Below are positions 11,401 to 23,508 of a stretch of DNA of 64,000 bases, one piece after another. Source of the stretch: Steinernema hermaphroditum (lineage: Eukaryota; Nematoda; Chromadorea; Rhabditida; Steinernematidae); NCBI GenBank assembly GCA_030435675.1, contig CM059625.1:14880001-14944000 (forward strand). Direction: 5' to 3'. The translations under genes and the position numbers were made by a program. The notes below the pieces were generated by a model that was not told the origin of the DNA, made no database searches, and saw only the letters and a list, made by a program, of their open reading frames with translations. Positions within the stretch are counted from its first letter, which is position 1, and each line of letters begins with the position of its first letter.

Positions 11401-14400
11401 AGTGGTCCTGGCACGACGAAGTGGTGGAGCGCATAATCGTCCACTACTGGGCCTGGACGAAGACGAGATGACGATGATACGACACATTCTACAGGAAGAT
11501 CTGAGGTATACATAACAGTTCCTTTTTGCGTGGATCTAATATACGATTTAGGTACCGCCAATTAAGTCGACTTTTCGAGCTTCGTGACAAAATGATCTCT
11601 GAATATGCGTGTTTCATATCGTACCCTCTTGTCCAGAACTGCCACGCTCAAGCCAGGTGTGTGGACGTCGTTGTCCACGAAGCATTTCCGTCGCAATTTC
11701 ATAGGTAAGCAAAGCAAACAAAACGATAAAAACAAAAAAGTTGGAAATTCTCTGCATTTGATATATTACAGTACCTTGGTGGATACTGTAGTAAGCGATC
11801 TTTCCCCCCCCCCCCCTCACTCAAGAAACCACCCCGACAGCAGAACGAGTTGTTGTACATAAAAATCCCGGATAGCGTGACCAAGACTTTCATATCCTTA
11901 ATGTCATTTTTACTACATTGGGTAGCGTGACACTGAGTAATTAGTGTAGGTAGTCTCAAACATTCAGCCATATAAAAAATGGAAACTAGAAAGTGCTGTA
12001 TTCTTCTTAGGATAAATGACGAATGCTGAAATACAAATTTTTTAAGAGGCGACAATGATTTTGTACTAGGGTACATTCACGGGTCTGAAAGTCGATTTCG
12101 TTTTTGGCGACTTTGCCTCCACACCTGTGAAGATAGTGCGTTATCCAGTTTCTACATACGAAAGAGAAAAGACGATGCAGGGCATCGGTCCCTTTAAATC
12201 TCAGGACCCTCGAAAAGAGATCCCTTTTTGTGGGATACTCAAGTCTTCATTCCGGAAAACTATAGGTTCGCTCTTTGGCCAGTCATCTTTCTCCGAAACG
12301 CCCTTCAAAACACATCCTTTCCCTTAAGCAATTTGCGTCAGAACGTCGAAATTACAGCAATTATTGAAATAGCGGTGCATTCGGTTTCAACGAGTTTCAC
12401 CAGCAAGCACATGAATCACACTTTGAAAGCAAACCAGTCAATTTTATAAGATGATCACATACCATATGGAGGTGTTCATCGAATAAGGCGATAGTGGATT
12501 TTTGATACCGTATACGGCATTTCAAAGATCGACAGATTATCGCCTACGAGGTTTTAGGGATTGAAGGAAATGTTAATGACACACTTCAACGTAACGTTTC
12601 TTTTTATGGGTTTGCTTCTGGACAAATCTTAAGTCTACGTCAAAAGGCAGAGTAAAGCTTTAAGACCCAAACAAGGAACAGGATCCAACGTGTATCGCAC
12701 AGGGAAACACAAAAGATGATGCATGTTTATAAAAGAACTTAAGCCCTGTATGCTGAGTGATACAAAAGCTGCATATCGTATGTTGTTTATATATATTTTT
12801 CAGGCGGAAATCTTGCGACAAATCCTCAGTAATATCGTTGGAACTAGTTGTTGTTGGAAGAGACCCGATTGCCTCGGAATTCGTCAATGCTCTCCGCAGA
12901 ATGGAAACTCTGAACGGGGCCATAGAGTGTGAATACGGTCTTGTCCGTATGCGGTGCAGAGTGATGGACTACAACGCCGTTCCCCGAAGTAACGAACTTT
13001 CTCAAAGCGTCGTCATCCTGATCGACTCTGCCGCTACGGCCGAATGCGCCCGGCAATTCCTCTCCACCGCCAAGATACATTTCCCACCGATATTCCTGCC
13101 ACTTTGCGATCCATCTCACTTCGACTTGCTTCCCAGCCTTCACCTCCAAGTCAATCAGTTAGCCGAGGGCTTCGGCGGAATCTTTCTCGCCTCGTCAAGG
13201 GACTTTGACGAAATGGACGGATGTCTACAGAACTCGAGCGATGAACTGTCGCCGATGTTTAGGTGGAGACATGTTGCACGCTTCTCTATGTGTAATGTTT
13301 GATTTATAGAAGAGATTATGTAGCCAGAGTGCTTTCATCCGTGTGCTGTAGTCAGTTGGACAATCGCCGAGTCGATCTACGGGTACAATTCTCACTTATG
13401 TGTGGTGATCAGTATCCGCTGGCCTCGCTGCTTTCGGGAATATTCACGGCGTGCTCGCCGGCTATACAGTCGTCGGCTTCAGGTAATAAGCACACGTATA
13501 AAATGGAACTGTACGCAAATTTTTGAACGGACTTTTCATCATTAATAGTAAAATGACGCTTTGCAACGGTACTGTACCACTCTTTCTCATTCCAAAAGCT
13601 CGTTCCACGTTGAGCGCAGACAAAACAGAATCGCTATCAAAACATGGATGACCGTTGCACAGAAATCGGTCCTGTTTTTTATCTCTCTTATCTTTTACGC
13701 TTTTACAGCCGGTTTTGCCACCGTCGACGTCGCCCTCAGCAACCCAAAACGACCTGTCCGGGTTAGCCTCCGCGTCTGCGCCTACCATAGCTGGCTGCTC
13801 AACAAACAAATTCAACCCATCCACGGTCATGTTCTCGTGTATAGCGCCAGACGCCGGGCTTCGCTAGCCCACGCCGCCGCCGCAGCTCACAGTCTTGTCG
13901 CCGGAGCGGCTCCCGGAACTGAACAGGCCGTCGGACAGTCGATTTTAATAATTGCCGTTGCTGATGTCACCGACTTTTTTAACGATGAGGCAAACCACTT
14001 ATCTGTTTCACCTAATTGTTTTGTTCTTTAGGATGCGAATGCACTGTTAACGGAAGGCAGCGAACTGGCCAATCGTATCGGTGCCGTCTTCGTGACCATC
14101 TCGCCCGAGGGCACGGACCACGGTCATTCGGTGGCCTATATGGAATTTTTTGAGCGCATCTACGCCATTCAGCAACATCTGGAGCAGATGAACGAGACGC
14201 GTCTTGAGAAGCAACTTTCGGAGGCGGCGCTGAGCGCAGATCGCGAATGGTAAGCTGCTTAATTTAATGCTGAATGATGAGTTGTGCGCGCCATTTACCG
14301 TCTCCATTTCGGCGGAAAATAGGTGCCGTCGGCACAAAAACAACTGGGACCGAGGGAGCGCCGATTATCCCTGACTAATAATCCCGATGTCCAACAAAGT

Positions 14401-17400
14401 CTAATGAGGGCTGTCTCTGTAGGTGGTTGTTTAGAGTTTCGCGACACGTGGGTGGCTGTCGACGAAGTTACCGCCTTTCTTGCGCGGCCCCTTCTCGAAG
14501 AGCCGCGGTAAATGACACACGCGATTACCGACGTCCATATAACTCAGATGTGCCTTCTGCTTTACTTCTCAGTGTCGTCGCGCGTCTTCGCCGCCTTCCG
14601 GTGACTCCTTAAACTAGTAAAGGCGCCGTCCGTTCGCGTTCCTCCTCAGTTCGTTTTGGACGCCGTGTCTAGTTAGTCGATCATGCATGGGCCACGAGCC
14701 ACACGACCCGCCGTTCGAGAGTGAGAAGAGTAATGCTTTGAGAACAGAACGAGAGCGGAGCGAGAGACGTTCGTTGCTCTTTCTGCCGTTGCGCCCGACG
14801 GCATTGACAAATATAGGGAGAGCCGGGCGGTGGGTGGTAGTCTGGCCGCCGGCCGGCCACAAGCCCATTGGCCACAACGACACGCACACACAGATGCATG
14901 CACGCAGAGCTCAACTGACCGCTGCCTATTACCTTATTTTGTCTGGCCGAACCAAGTAGCCAGCCCACTATCGAACGCGCATGTTAATTGTATCGATTGT
15001 GGGTGGCGGTGATGCAGCTGCCGATGATCCGGGGGCCACAAATTCGGCTCTCACTGCGTTTTCTCCGTTTCGGCACATGTGTGCCGCCTCAGGATCTTTT
15101 GACCGGACCGGCGCCCTTAAATGTCTAAGCGTATTACACGTAATGCCCATTTCCACACCCAGGCGCGTTCAGTCCACCGTATGCGTCGGAATGAAGATGA
15201 TTTGAGGGAATGGGATTCGCGAGGCCATGATGAATATGAAGGCGTCAAAATTGATATAAATAAGTTCACTGCCACATCAATTTCACTCATCTTTTTCATT
15301 TCAGTGACGTGCCATCGGACGTGTGCAGCGAGAATGGAAACCAAGGTAATCCCTTTTTCGAATATACATAATGGGCTCGTGTTTAATGGGATCTTCTTCT
15401 TCAATCTGCCCTCCTTCGGGCTAGCGAGCTTCTGCTCGCCGCGCTTCTCGACCCACTCATATCCTCTCCCCGCATTTCAGCGACGAGCGTGATTCCGAGC
15501 GACTGTGCATCGACGACGAGCAGGGAGTCGGTCGGTTCGTCACGAAGCTTTCAGGCCGGTCGACTGGCGGTGCCGGAAAGTGGTTTCGCTTCCCCCTTCG
15601 GGAATAGGGCAAAAGATGATTCAATGGCTCTCGCAACAACAAGTAAGCGATGCAATTTGCCGCCTGAGGAGGCAATTATTTTCTTCATTTGCAGTGTCTA
15701 CTGATCGGAGTCGAGCAGGGACGAATCAATCGCGACAATCCAACGGATCGACTTCGGCGGCTAGTAGCAGCAACAGCAACATGGCGCCGTTGGCGACTCC
15801 TGAGCCGGTTGAAATCTGCAGCGAATACATGTGCGTCAAGGTGAGTCTCCGCTTTTCGCTTCAATTCGCAAATCGCGGAGTTCAAAGTGTTGCAGAACAG
15901 AAAATTGCATTTTGAGAAACAAAAAAAAACGTTTATCCTCGGTTATAATAAATAATTTCAAGATGTTCGAACTTGGTCTTTAAGGGCTCTTTTTGTGCAT
16001 GATCTTGATGTTCGGAACCCCTCTCCTTGTTCTTTTATGCACCTCTTAGATATGTTACCCTCGGCTTATTAGTAAAAGGAACAATCTTAGGATTACGGTA
16101 GGTGGAATAGGGTTTGTTTCTTCATAAAAAGTCATTTAATACCACAAAATTCAACGGAGGCCACCGTGACTACAATAGCCAAACGTACAGATGAAATGAA
16201 AGATATTATGGCTTGCATAACTTTATTAATTCGTCTCAGGATGCACTGCCGAACGGGGCCGAACCCATATACGCGACTGTAAAGAACTTCGAGACGTTCC
16301 GTTCGAACTCCGTTACCGCAAACCCCACTAGCCGCCCTTCCAAGGTACCACGCCCTATAACTTATGCCACAGAGGTTGTAAAACCTTTTAGTTAAACAAA
16401 AAAATCTCGCGAATCCGAGGCAATTCCGACAAACGTGGCATTTCGTCGTTTTCATCGGATCTCGCTACCCTTTCGGCCGATCTCGCTCACTGTTCAGTGC
16501 CCAGCTCAGGTAATTAACATTTTGAATGCTTGTTTTTATCTCTTAGTAAATCCGTTCGTGGTTGTGTTGTTGTGGTGATGTGGTCGTTCTTAGGCTCTCC
16601 CGCTTCCCCTTTTGCCGTTCCGAAGAACGGTAGAAGTCCACCACCTCCCGTGCCCCCGAAGCCGCAGCTCCGGTCAACCGGACAGCTGGCCAGGCTGCAG
16701 CCAATTGTTGAGAATCAGCTGAAGCGTTCCAGCCGGTTGCACAGCATGTCCGCCGAGTCGCTTCTGAGCATCACCCCCAGAACCGACTGGACCGGCACAC
16801 CGGCGGCCGCCGACGCTCCGGCTCGGTTGTTAGGGCGCGGCACTAAGAAAGTGACTCCGGTCGACGGAGGAGGGATTATCCGACGCGTGGCGTCGAGCTT
16901 CCGCTTCAAGAAATTCCAACCCATGATTTCGGGACCGAAGGAGGTGACTCTCAACGAGCAACCGCTCATTGTTCAAAAGGATAGCGGAGGTGCCGGTTGC
17001 AAGGGAAAGCTACCATCATCGCCTATCATGGGAGTCCGCTCAGTGCCGCATAGTCCGCAGATAGATCGTGCGAACAACTCGAACAACTCCGCTCCGCCAC
17101 CGAAGCCACCATGTAAATCTTTTGTCTTGTGCCTGTGATAGCAATACCGCTGCTTGTGTGTTACTGTACCCATGCCCTATTTTTCCAGCGTCAAACGAGA
17201 AGGGTTCCGTGTTCTCGTGGCTTCCTTCGCGTTCTCCGAAGCGCAACGCCCGGGCTGGTTCGCTGGAAGTCGAACGAAAGGGACCGAGCAGCATCTTCAC
17301 TCCAACAGATACCCTCCAGGGACTTGCACTCGTTTCCCCGGACGGCATTCCCGTATTTGTCACCAAGTGTATTACGTTCATCGAACAGGTGAGTCCTGTG

Positions 17401-18476
17401 CTCTGGAAAGTGCATCGAAGCGTACAGTCGTAGCAAGGTGCAGAAACCCCTTCCACAATTTGGAAATCGTGTGGCGGCTTGATTTTTGACTTTTCAAATT
17501 GCACATTTCTCTTGGTTCATTAAGTGCCTCATGGCTTATGCCTATCAGGTTCATCTATTCCGCTTGACCTATGGTGACAAGCTAACAACGCGGAAAATCT
17601 CGGGGCTTCCAGCATAGCCTGCTAGGAGGCAACGTCGATGTGGAGCCCTGTTTCATTGAGATGGTTTTATGCTCGATTAGATTGCACATTTGCTGGGCGT
17701 GAGTGCATCAAAAGGCACTTATGAAAGAAGCGATGAGGACTAAGAACTGGACGGAAAACATTTTGACATTATGCATAATACTGTAGTCTACGGTATAGGA
17801 TGTAGTTCGGGAGTGATAATGTGATGACAATTATGATGAACATAATTGGTTAAAACGTAGAAAAACTTTAATTGGGGGTTCAGACAGAGTGCTAAATCAT
17901 TAAGTCTTTATGCGATAGTACGGTAGTAGGAACGAACACAATCTGACATGAAATAAAGCGCCTATTTTTCAGGAAGGTGGTTTGGAGCTCGAAGGTCTGT
18001 ACCGCGTGCCCGGCAATCAGGCTCAGGTACTTCAGTTGGAGAAGGCCTTCCAGGCCAACTCGAACATCTCCCTCTCCGACTTGGACGTACCGGTTCATGC
18101 CGCTGCCACCGCCCTCAAGAACTTCTTCCTCAACCTCCCGAGTCCCGTGATTCCCTATGAGATCCAAGAGGATCTGATCACCGATGCCAAGCTGGAAGAG
18201 AACAAAGACTACGAGATTCGTCGCTTCCGGCGCATCGCGTTCGATAAGATGCCCAAGGCCAACCGTACCCTTCTGCACTACTTCACGGCGCACATCAACC
18301 GTGTTGCGGCACGTAGCTCGAAGAACTCCATGGACATGCGTAATCTTGCCAAAGTCTGGTGGCCGACGCTCTTCCGGCCGGAGTTCGATTCGTTCGAAAA
18401 GCTCAGTGGTGCCATCACCCGTCTAGAGACGGCCACCCAGTTCCTCTTCACCCATTCCGAAGGCATACTGTCTTAA
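8500..18476 (+). CDS. RhoGAPp190: p190-type Rho GTPase-activating protein
   Basis: Multi-exon orthologue of vertebrate ARHGAP35/ARHGAP5, which switches off Rho at the membrane and cytoskeleton. In order: an N-terminal GTPase-like domain with a P-loop ([17 protein letters not shown], about 8690-8730), WG-E and EQTEFLDD segments (8834-9073) and a TKCD guanine-binding motif (about 9725); FF-repeat region (10056-11700); pseudo-GTPase segments (12800-14250, for example [13 protein letters not shown]); a proline-rich linker (PPPPVPPKP, about 16640); and the catalytic RhoGAP domain (17340-18476), with the arginine finger in the GLYRVPGN motif. Introns are mostly 45-50 bases, with larger ones near 14.3-15.3 kb. 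Stop TAA is at 18474-18476. The initiator is uncertain: the frame is open from 8464, and the first in-frame ATG is near 8536. Exon choice between 14.25 and 16.5 kb is the weakest part of the model. Confidence 0.9.
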
Positions 18477-18868
18477 CTTACGGACTTCATCCTATCTCTC
18501 CTTCATTGTTTTACCCATCCATCGATTTCCCCTAATTTATCACTGATCTCGCTTTTCGACCGAATGAGTAATGTTATTTCTACCCTGTAATCTAAAATGT
18601 CTAATCCACTCGTTTCTTGTACCCTCAGTGAGCTTCTCGCCTAGCTCGGTATGTCTAGTTCCCTAGTCGCCTTTTCACCACTGATATCACAACTAACAAT
18701 AACTGATCACACTTCTGAAGGGTCCTCTTTACAGCTATTGTTTTCTAAATCTTCTCTTCCACACTTGTTTGTACAGAGTGCGGACTTTCGATCCCACTAC
18801 AGACAGTTCTAAGATTTCTATATTCGAGATACGATGTTTATTTAAGTAAAGTATGAGTCTATCGGTAA

Positions 18869-18874
18869 AATAAA
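18869..18874 (+). promoter_or_regulatory. Candidate polyadenylation signal AATAAA
   Basis: AATAAA lies about 390 bases after the RhoGAP stop codon and is the first canonical hexamer there, so the intervening T-rich stretch reads as its 3' UTR. Confidence 0.55.
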
Positions 18875-19977
18875 CGAATTCTCTGGGTTTACGTTCCGCT
18901 GTCCTATGCATAGAGGTTCGTTTTATCGACTGGCTGGATTATATATCTGCGTGGTTGTGAAGGGTTACATGTCTCCTGAGATTTAGCTTGTTTACATCGT
19001 CTTACATTCATATTTTTGGGGTCGACGTGTCGTGGACTGAACTGAAAAACCTGGTGCAAGTGCATGCGTTGTTGATGAAGACACATAAAGCCAGATAGCA
19101 GAGATTTCTTTACTCGATAAAAGATTACGAATAAGTTCAGGTAGAGTCCTATTTCTGGTTCAAATAGCCTTCTTGGCTTGCCGAAATCATACCAAAATAT
19201 CGAGTGACTGTGCCTACCCTTGAACTGTTCTATTGTAGAGCCTCCCATGACGAAGAATATCGATTTCCAGGGAGATCGGCACCAGTTTCTATTATTTTTT
19301 AACTTGGCAATGCCTTGGAACATCCCCTTTAGAAGATGAATGATTCTAGCGTGGATATCTTCTTTTAAACACCACATATATGGTGGTACGGTAGGCCATT
19401 TCGTCTACGGCAATCACTCCAGCTTTATGTGCCGCTGATTACAGTGCGAGAGACGGCCCTACATTATCACCCCAAAATGAGCATAGACCAGCGCGCTACC
19501 GTACATCCTTCCCAGATTATATGGTTGAAGATTTCAAAGCAGCAATTTATCAATTCGGAGCGAATCGCTATTCTTCAAGAGTGCCAAAGATCGTTTTCCG
19601 TCGGCGGGGGGAAACAAAAGTTAATTATTTATCGACAGCGACAATCTCCAAAGCTCCGATTCCTTCGGATTAGTTGATATAAGTCAGATATTACGTCAAT
19701 GGCTTTCTGCATGTTTCTTGGGATACCTCTATTTTCATATTGTTTAATTAGTGGACTCCGGCTTTCCTACCCGCTGCCCGCTTTGTTTTCCACAGACCAT
19801 AAGTAATTTGATGCGTTGTTTACAAATCTAAATTTAAGCGATGTTTATTAAGCGATGTAGCTAAACACCTTGCGGGGGGATTACATTTTCGGTCAGCGAA
19901 CGTAATGCTCGTCCTGTTTCCAACCTTTTCTCTTATCAAATCGATTGATTTTCCGTTATTGCAGCGCGAGCGTCGCC
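18875..19977. other. Spacer between RhoGAP and RUFY genes
   Basis: No recognised gene. A 157-codon open frame on the minus strand (18904-19377) has no family resemblance and no splice partners, so I do not call it. The end of the spacer, TTATTGCAG at about 19964, is a 3' splice site 13 bases before the RUFY start. It could be a trans-splice acceptor or the end of an intron after an unseen 5' exon. Confidence 0.4.
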
Positions 19978-22465
19978 ATGAACGTGGCCTCGTCGCTCCT
20001 CGCTTCCGTGGGCCTCGTCGAGGAAGTGCGTCTCAGCAAAACAGAAGCGATCCATCGAGGTAAGTGGCATCGTCAACAAAGCCAGTTACGCTGTGTGATG
20101 TCATCGTTCACAAATCAAATTGACCAATTTTGCAGAGAATGAACGAAAAAACCTCACGCTCATCACCCGTCTCGTGCTTCGCTCCTTTCTCGAACAATCG
20201 ATGCGGGGTGCGCGAATCCTGGAAACAGACACGCAGGAGATATCCGATTTGTTCATTATGCTCGAGAAGAGCCTCTGGCACGGATTCCGCTCATCTGGTT
20301 AGAACAAAGCACCGCACGCAGCCTTCCGGTGCATTATGCAAATTAGCTCTACAATTAACGCGATTTAGCGTCGAAGACCTATCTGCCGCTACGTTCAGCC
20401 GACGCTGAGTTGTGGAGCTTTCTGGGAAGCGTGGCCCACAAGCATCGCGGTATGCGCGAAAGCTACAAATGCATCGATCAGCAGACCAATTTAACGTACG
20501 TTAATGAGCAATTTGCCTGAGCGTGCTAATTATAGCCGACGAATTGGGTGGGCAAACAAGTAACCAAGCAAAGCCGGTCTTCGTTTTTGCAAGGGGCTTG
20601 CATGAAAGTAAAAATAGGAGAGGTTTGTAAGGATATTGTAAGGACGCATATAGAAAAATAAACTTCAAACCTTAATGATCAGGACGAAGTGGCGATCATC
20701 TTTCAGAACCTTACTTAAACTGTAAAAGTCAAGCATTTTTCTTGCCACTCACATATAGAAGGGCTGCTTTTCCCTGTAGGTCACTCTTTATACGACAAAT
20801 AAAGTTTCAGTCCATTACTAACACAATACTTAAAGCCATTCGCTCTCGGTAAACTAGTGTCATTCCTATTTGATCACCAATAATTGCTACATTGAAGATC
20901 GTCTATTGCCAAAGTACGGGCGTTTCTACGAATTGCCATAATGCAGAAGAAACTCTCAGACTACTTCCAGAACATAGCCACTGCCAAGAATCTGCCGTAA
21001 GAATCGATGTCCTTCTTCGAGCGTAATTCATTCATTTAGCGCCCATTATGAGTCCTGGGCTCTCTTGCGGCAAGAGGATTCAGTATCGCTAACGGGTGCG
21101 CTGCTTGGACTTAACGTTTTGGATTGTAACCTACAGCTGGAAAACGAATACCTTCTGGTACTCCTACTTTTGCTCGTCTTTATTTTGTGTTACTTTGTAG
21201 CAGCAGCCTCTGAGCGTCGATCTCTCGTTGTATGTGAAAATGCCCACGATTCCCACTGAGACGTCGGGGGAGGATACGATCAGTCAAGACTCCGGTCTGA
21301 TTGACGAGCAGATGAAGACTGTTCTGGACCAGAAAAACTATCTGGAAGAACGGAATCGTCAGCTAACGTACGACGATGTGACTCGTATGAGAATCTGGTC
21401 ATTACTTTAGGAGCAAACTGGAAAGCTTGAATAGGACCATGCGTAAAAGCAGCAGCCTCTCCAATGGTCGGGCCCAGTTCCAAGTGACCGATAGGGAAAT
21501 GTCCGAGGAAATGTCTAAACTGGAGGACGAAATGCACTCACTGAGAGTTCGCCTATCAGAGACTCAGGATTCCGAAAACACCTTGAAAGAGCAACTCACC
21601 GACACCAGAACGCTCAATGCTGATCTCTACGAGAAGCTGAGAATCGCAGACGAGTCTGCGAGCAAGATGCAAAGGGAGCTTTCGAAGATGAAAGCGCACC
21701 ACAAGCGAGTATGGACCTATGGATCAAGCGAGTGTAGAACATCGATAATTTTCAGGAAAAGGAGCAACTGAATCAAACGATTTCCGTCCTCACCTCACAC
21801 AACAGCCACAGCAGCGAGGAGTCGGAGAAGGACATGGAAAATCAAAGACTTCGAGAGCAGATCGCAAGCAAATTCGAGGAGCATATCGAAACTATGCAGA
21901 TGCTTACCGACAAGCAGCACGAAGTTCACAGTGTGAGCGAGAAGTTGGAGAAGTTCGAAGAACTCTGCAAGGAACAGACGGAGAAGTTACGAAAGTATCC
22001 CGAAATGGAAGAAGAATTGGTTGAGTTGAGAGCGAATTACGCCGATACATATAAGGAACTGACAGAGTGCAGAGAGGCGCTGAAAGAGCTCGGCTTCCAA
22101 CTCTCAGAGTAAGATAGTGAAACCGGAAAACCTTGCATATCTTGTTGTTAGGTCCAGATTAAGGATAATTGAGTTAAAGGAGGAATTTCTTCCCTTATCC
22201 GAAGCCCAATGGGAGAAGGATAGCGATGCAACGAATTGTAAATCATGTGACGTTCAGTTCACATACAGCAAACGAAAACACCACTGCAGGTAGACTTTGA
22301 TAAATTGGATCTATACAGAGTGTACTCTTTAGAAACTGTGGCTCCATCTTCTGCCAAAGCTGCAGCAACGCTCGTGTCCAGTTGCCGTCAAACGCGAAAG
22401 CAGTGCGCGTTTGCGAAAACTGCTACATCCTGTTGAAAAACCGTCAAACGACCCTGAATGGCTGA
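19978..22465 (+). CDS. RUFY: RUFY-type RUN and FYVE domain protein
   Basis: An endosomal adaptor: RUFY proteins bind small GTPases through RUN and PI3P through FYVE, and act in endosome and lysosome trafficking. The first exon carries [19 protein letters not shown]. Following exons build the RUN domain ([35 protein letters not shown] near 20910-20990; [15 protein letters not shown] near 21090). From 21230, [13 protein letters not shown] opens a long coiled coil to about 22110. The C-terminal exons (22180-22465) hold the FYVE zinc finger: CKSCDVQF, the basic RKHHCRNCG signature, FCQSCS and VCENC, giving all eight zinc-binding cysteine or histidine positions. Stop TGA is at 22463-22465. Exons between 20500 and 20900 are not visible, so that interval is intronic. 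Length and order match RUFY1/2. Confidence 0.88.
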
Positions 22466-22647
22466 CATCTCTATGAAGCCGCCAGTGTATATATTGAAAA
22501 CCTACCTGTTGTGATTCTTAAAACTGTGATCGGGATATATGAAATGCGGTTCGGATGATAAGAGACCTGTTGAAATGCGATTTGCTACAAAGACAGAAGC
22601 TGTTCAATTGAGTGCAATTTAGTACATACAGGACTACTTGTGCACCG

Positions 22648-23380
22648 GCATTTGGTTGAAATGTGTAATCTACCATTTTCTGTCATGTATCATCCATTTG
22701 CTCTAAAAGCAAGTTGAATGGCTAGTCATTATTGTTTGGCACCTAGGAGGTCTGAAAAGCTGTTTTTTTAGGAGGCTGTAGTTCTAACCTCCGGAAAGAA
22801 CGCTGAAACCTAGCTGAAACTCCGAAGTATCCACCGCCAGCAGGTTCTGCACTTTACCCTCCGCGTTTGACATAGATTCCGCTTTTCACTCGCGCCGTTG
22901 GGCTTCAGTTCTTCAATGTTTGTTCTGCGATTCATAGCCGAGCAAGAGAACGTAATAACATATGTGTTCGGCACTTGAAAAAAGGCGCGAATTGCGACGA
23001 CATGAATACTTTGACCTCAGCGTGTTGCGAAATATTGCAAACAGCATTTGGTTGAAATGTTTAATCTACCATCTTCTATCATGTCTATTTGGCACCTAAG
23101 AGGTCTGAAACACAAGGGAGCAGTAGTAATAACCTCCCGAAAAGAATGCCGAAGCCCAGCTGAACCTTCGAAGTATGCACCGTCACCCGCTTCGATGATA
23201 AAATTGCTGATTACCCGTTGTGTTCCGGATTCGGCTTTTCACAACTTCAATGTTTCTTCTGCGATTCATAGCCGAGACTGAGAATGTAATAAAATATTCG
23301 GTATTTGAAAAACGGCGCGAATGGCGACAGCACGAACACCTTGACCTCCGTATGTTGCGAAACACTGCAAACGCTGAACG
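22648..23380. repeat. Diverged tandem duplication, period about 396 bp
   Basis: Two units begin at 22648 and 23044 with the same GCATTTGGTTGAAATGT start and share order throughout: a GGCACCTA-AGGTCTGAAA block, an AACCTCC-GAAA block, and TTCTGCGATTCATAGCCGAG near the end. The second unit keeps an open frame there (LRFIAETENVIKY, then EKRREWRQHEHLDLRMLRN), while the first has a stop in that frame. This suggests an ancestral coding exon now decaying. No family is recognised. Confidence 0.75.
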
Positions 23381-23508
23381 CACTGTATTGTCTTTGTTTC
23401 GACCATTGCTGCGCGTGATGTTGTGATGTGCGACTGTCCACATGGCACGTGAGACATTAGGAATTGTTTGATTGTAGAGCTTACAAGAGTGCGATAGATC
23501 ATTCCTGA

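Noticed and set aside
18904..19377. 157-codon minus-strand open frame
   Set aside because: No family resemblance, no splice partners, no codon-like bias; it fits chance in a spacer.
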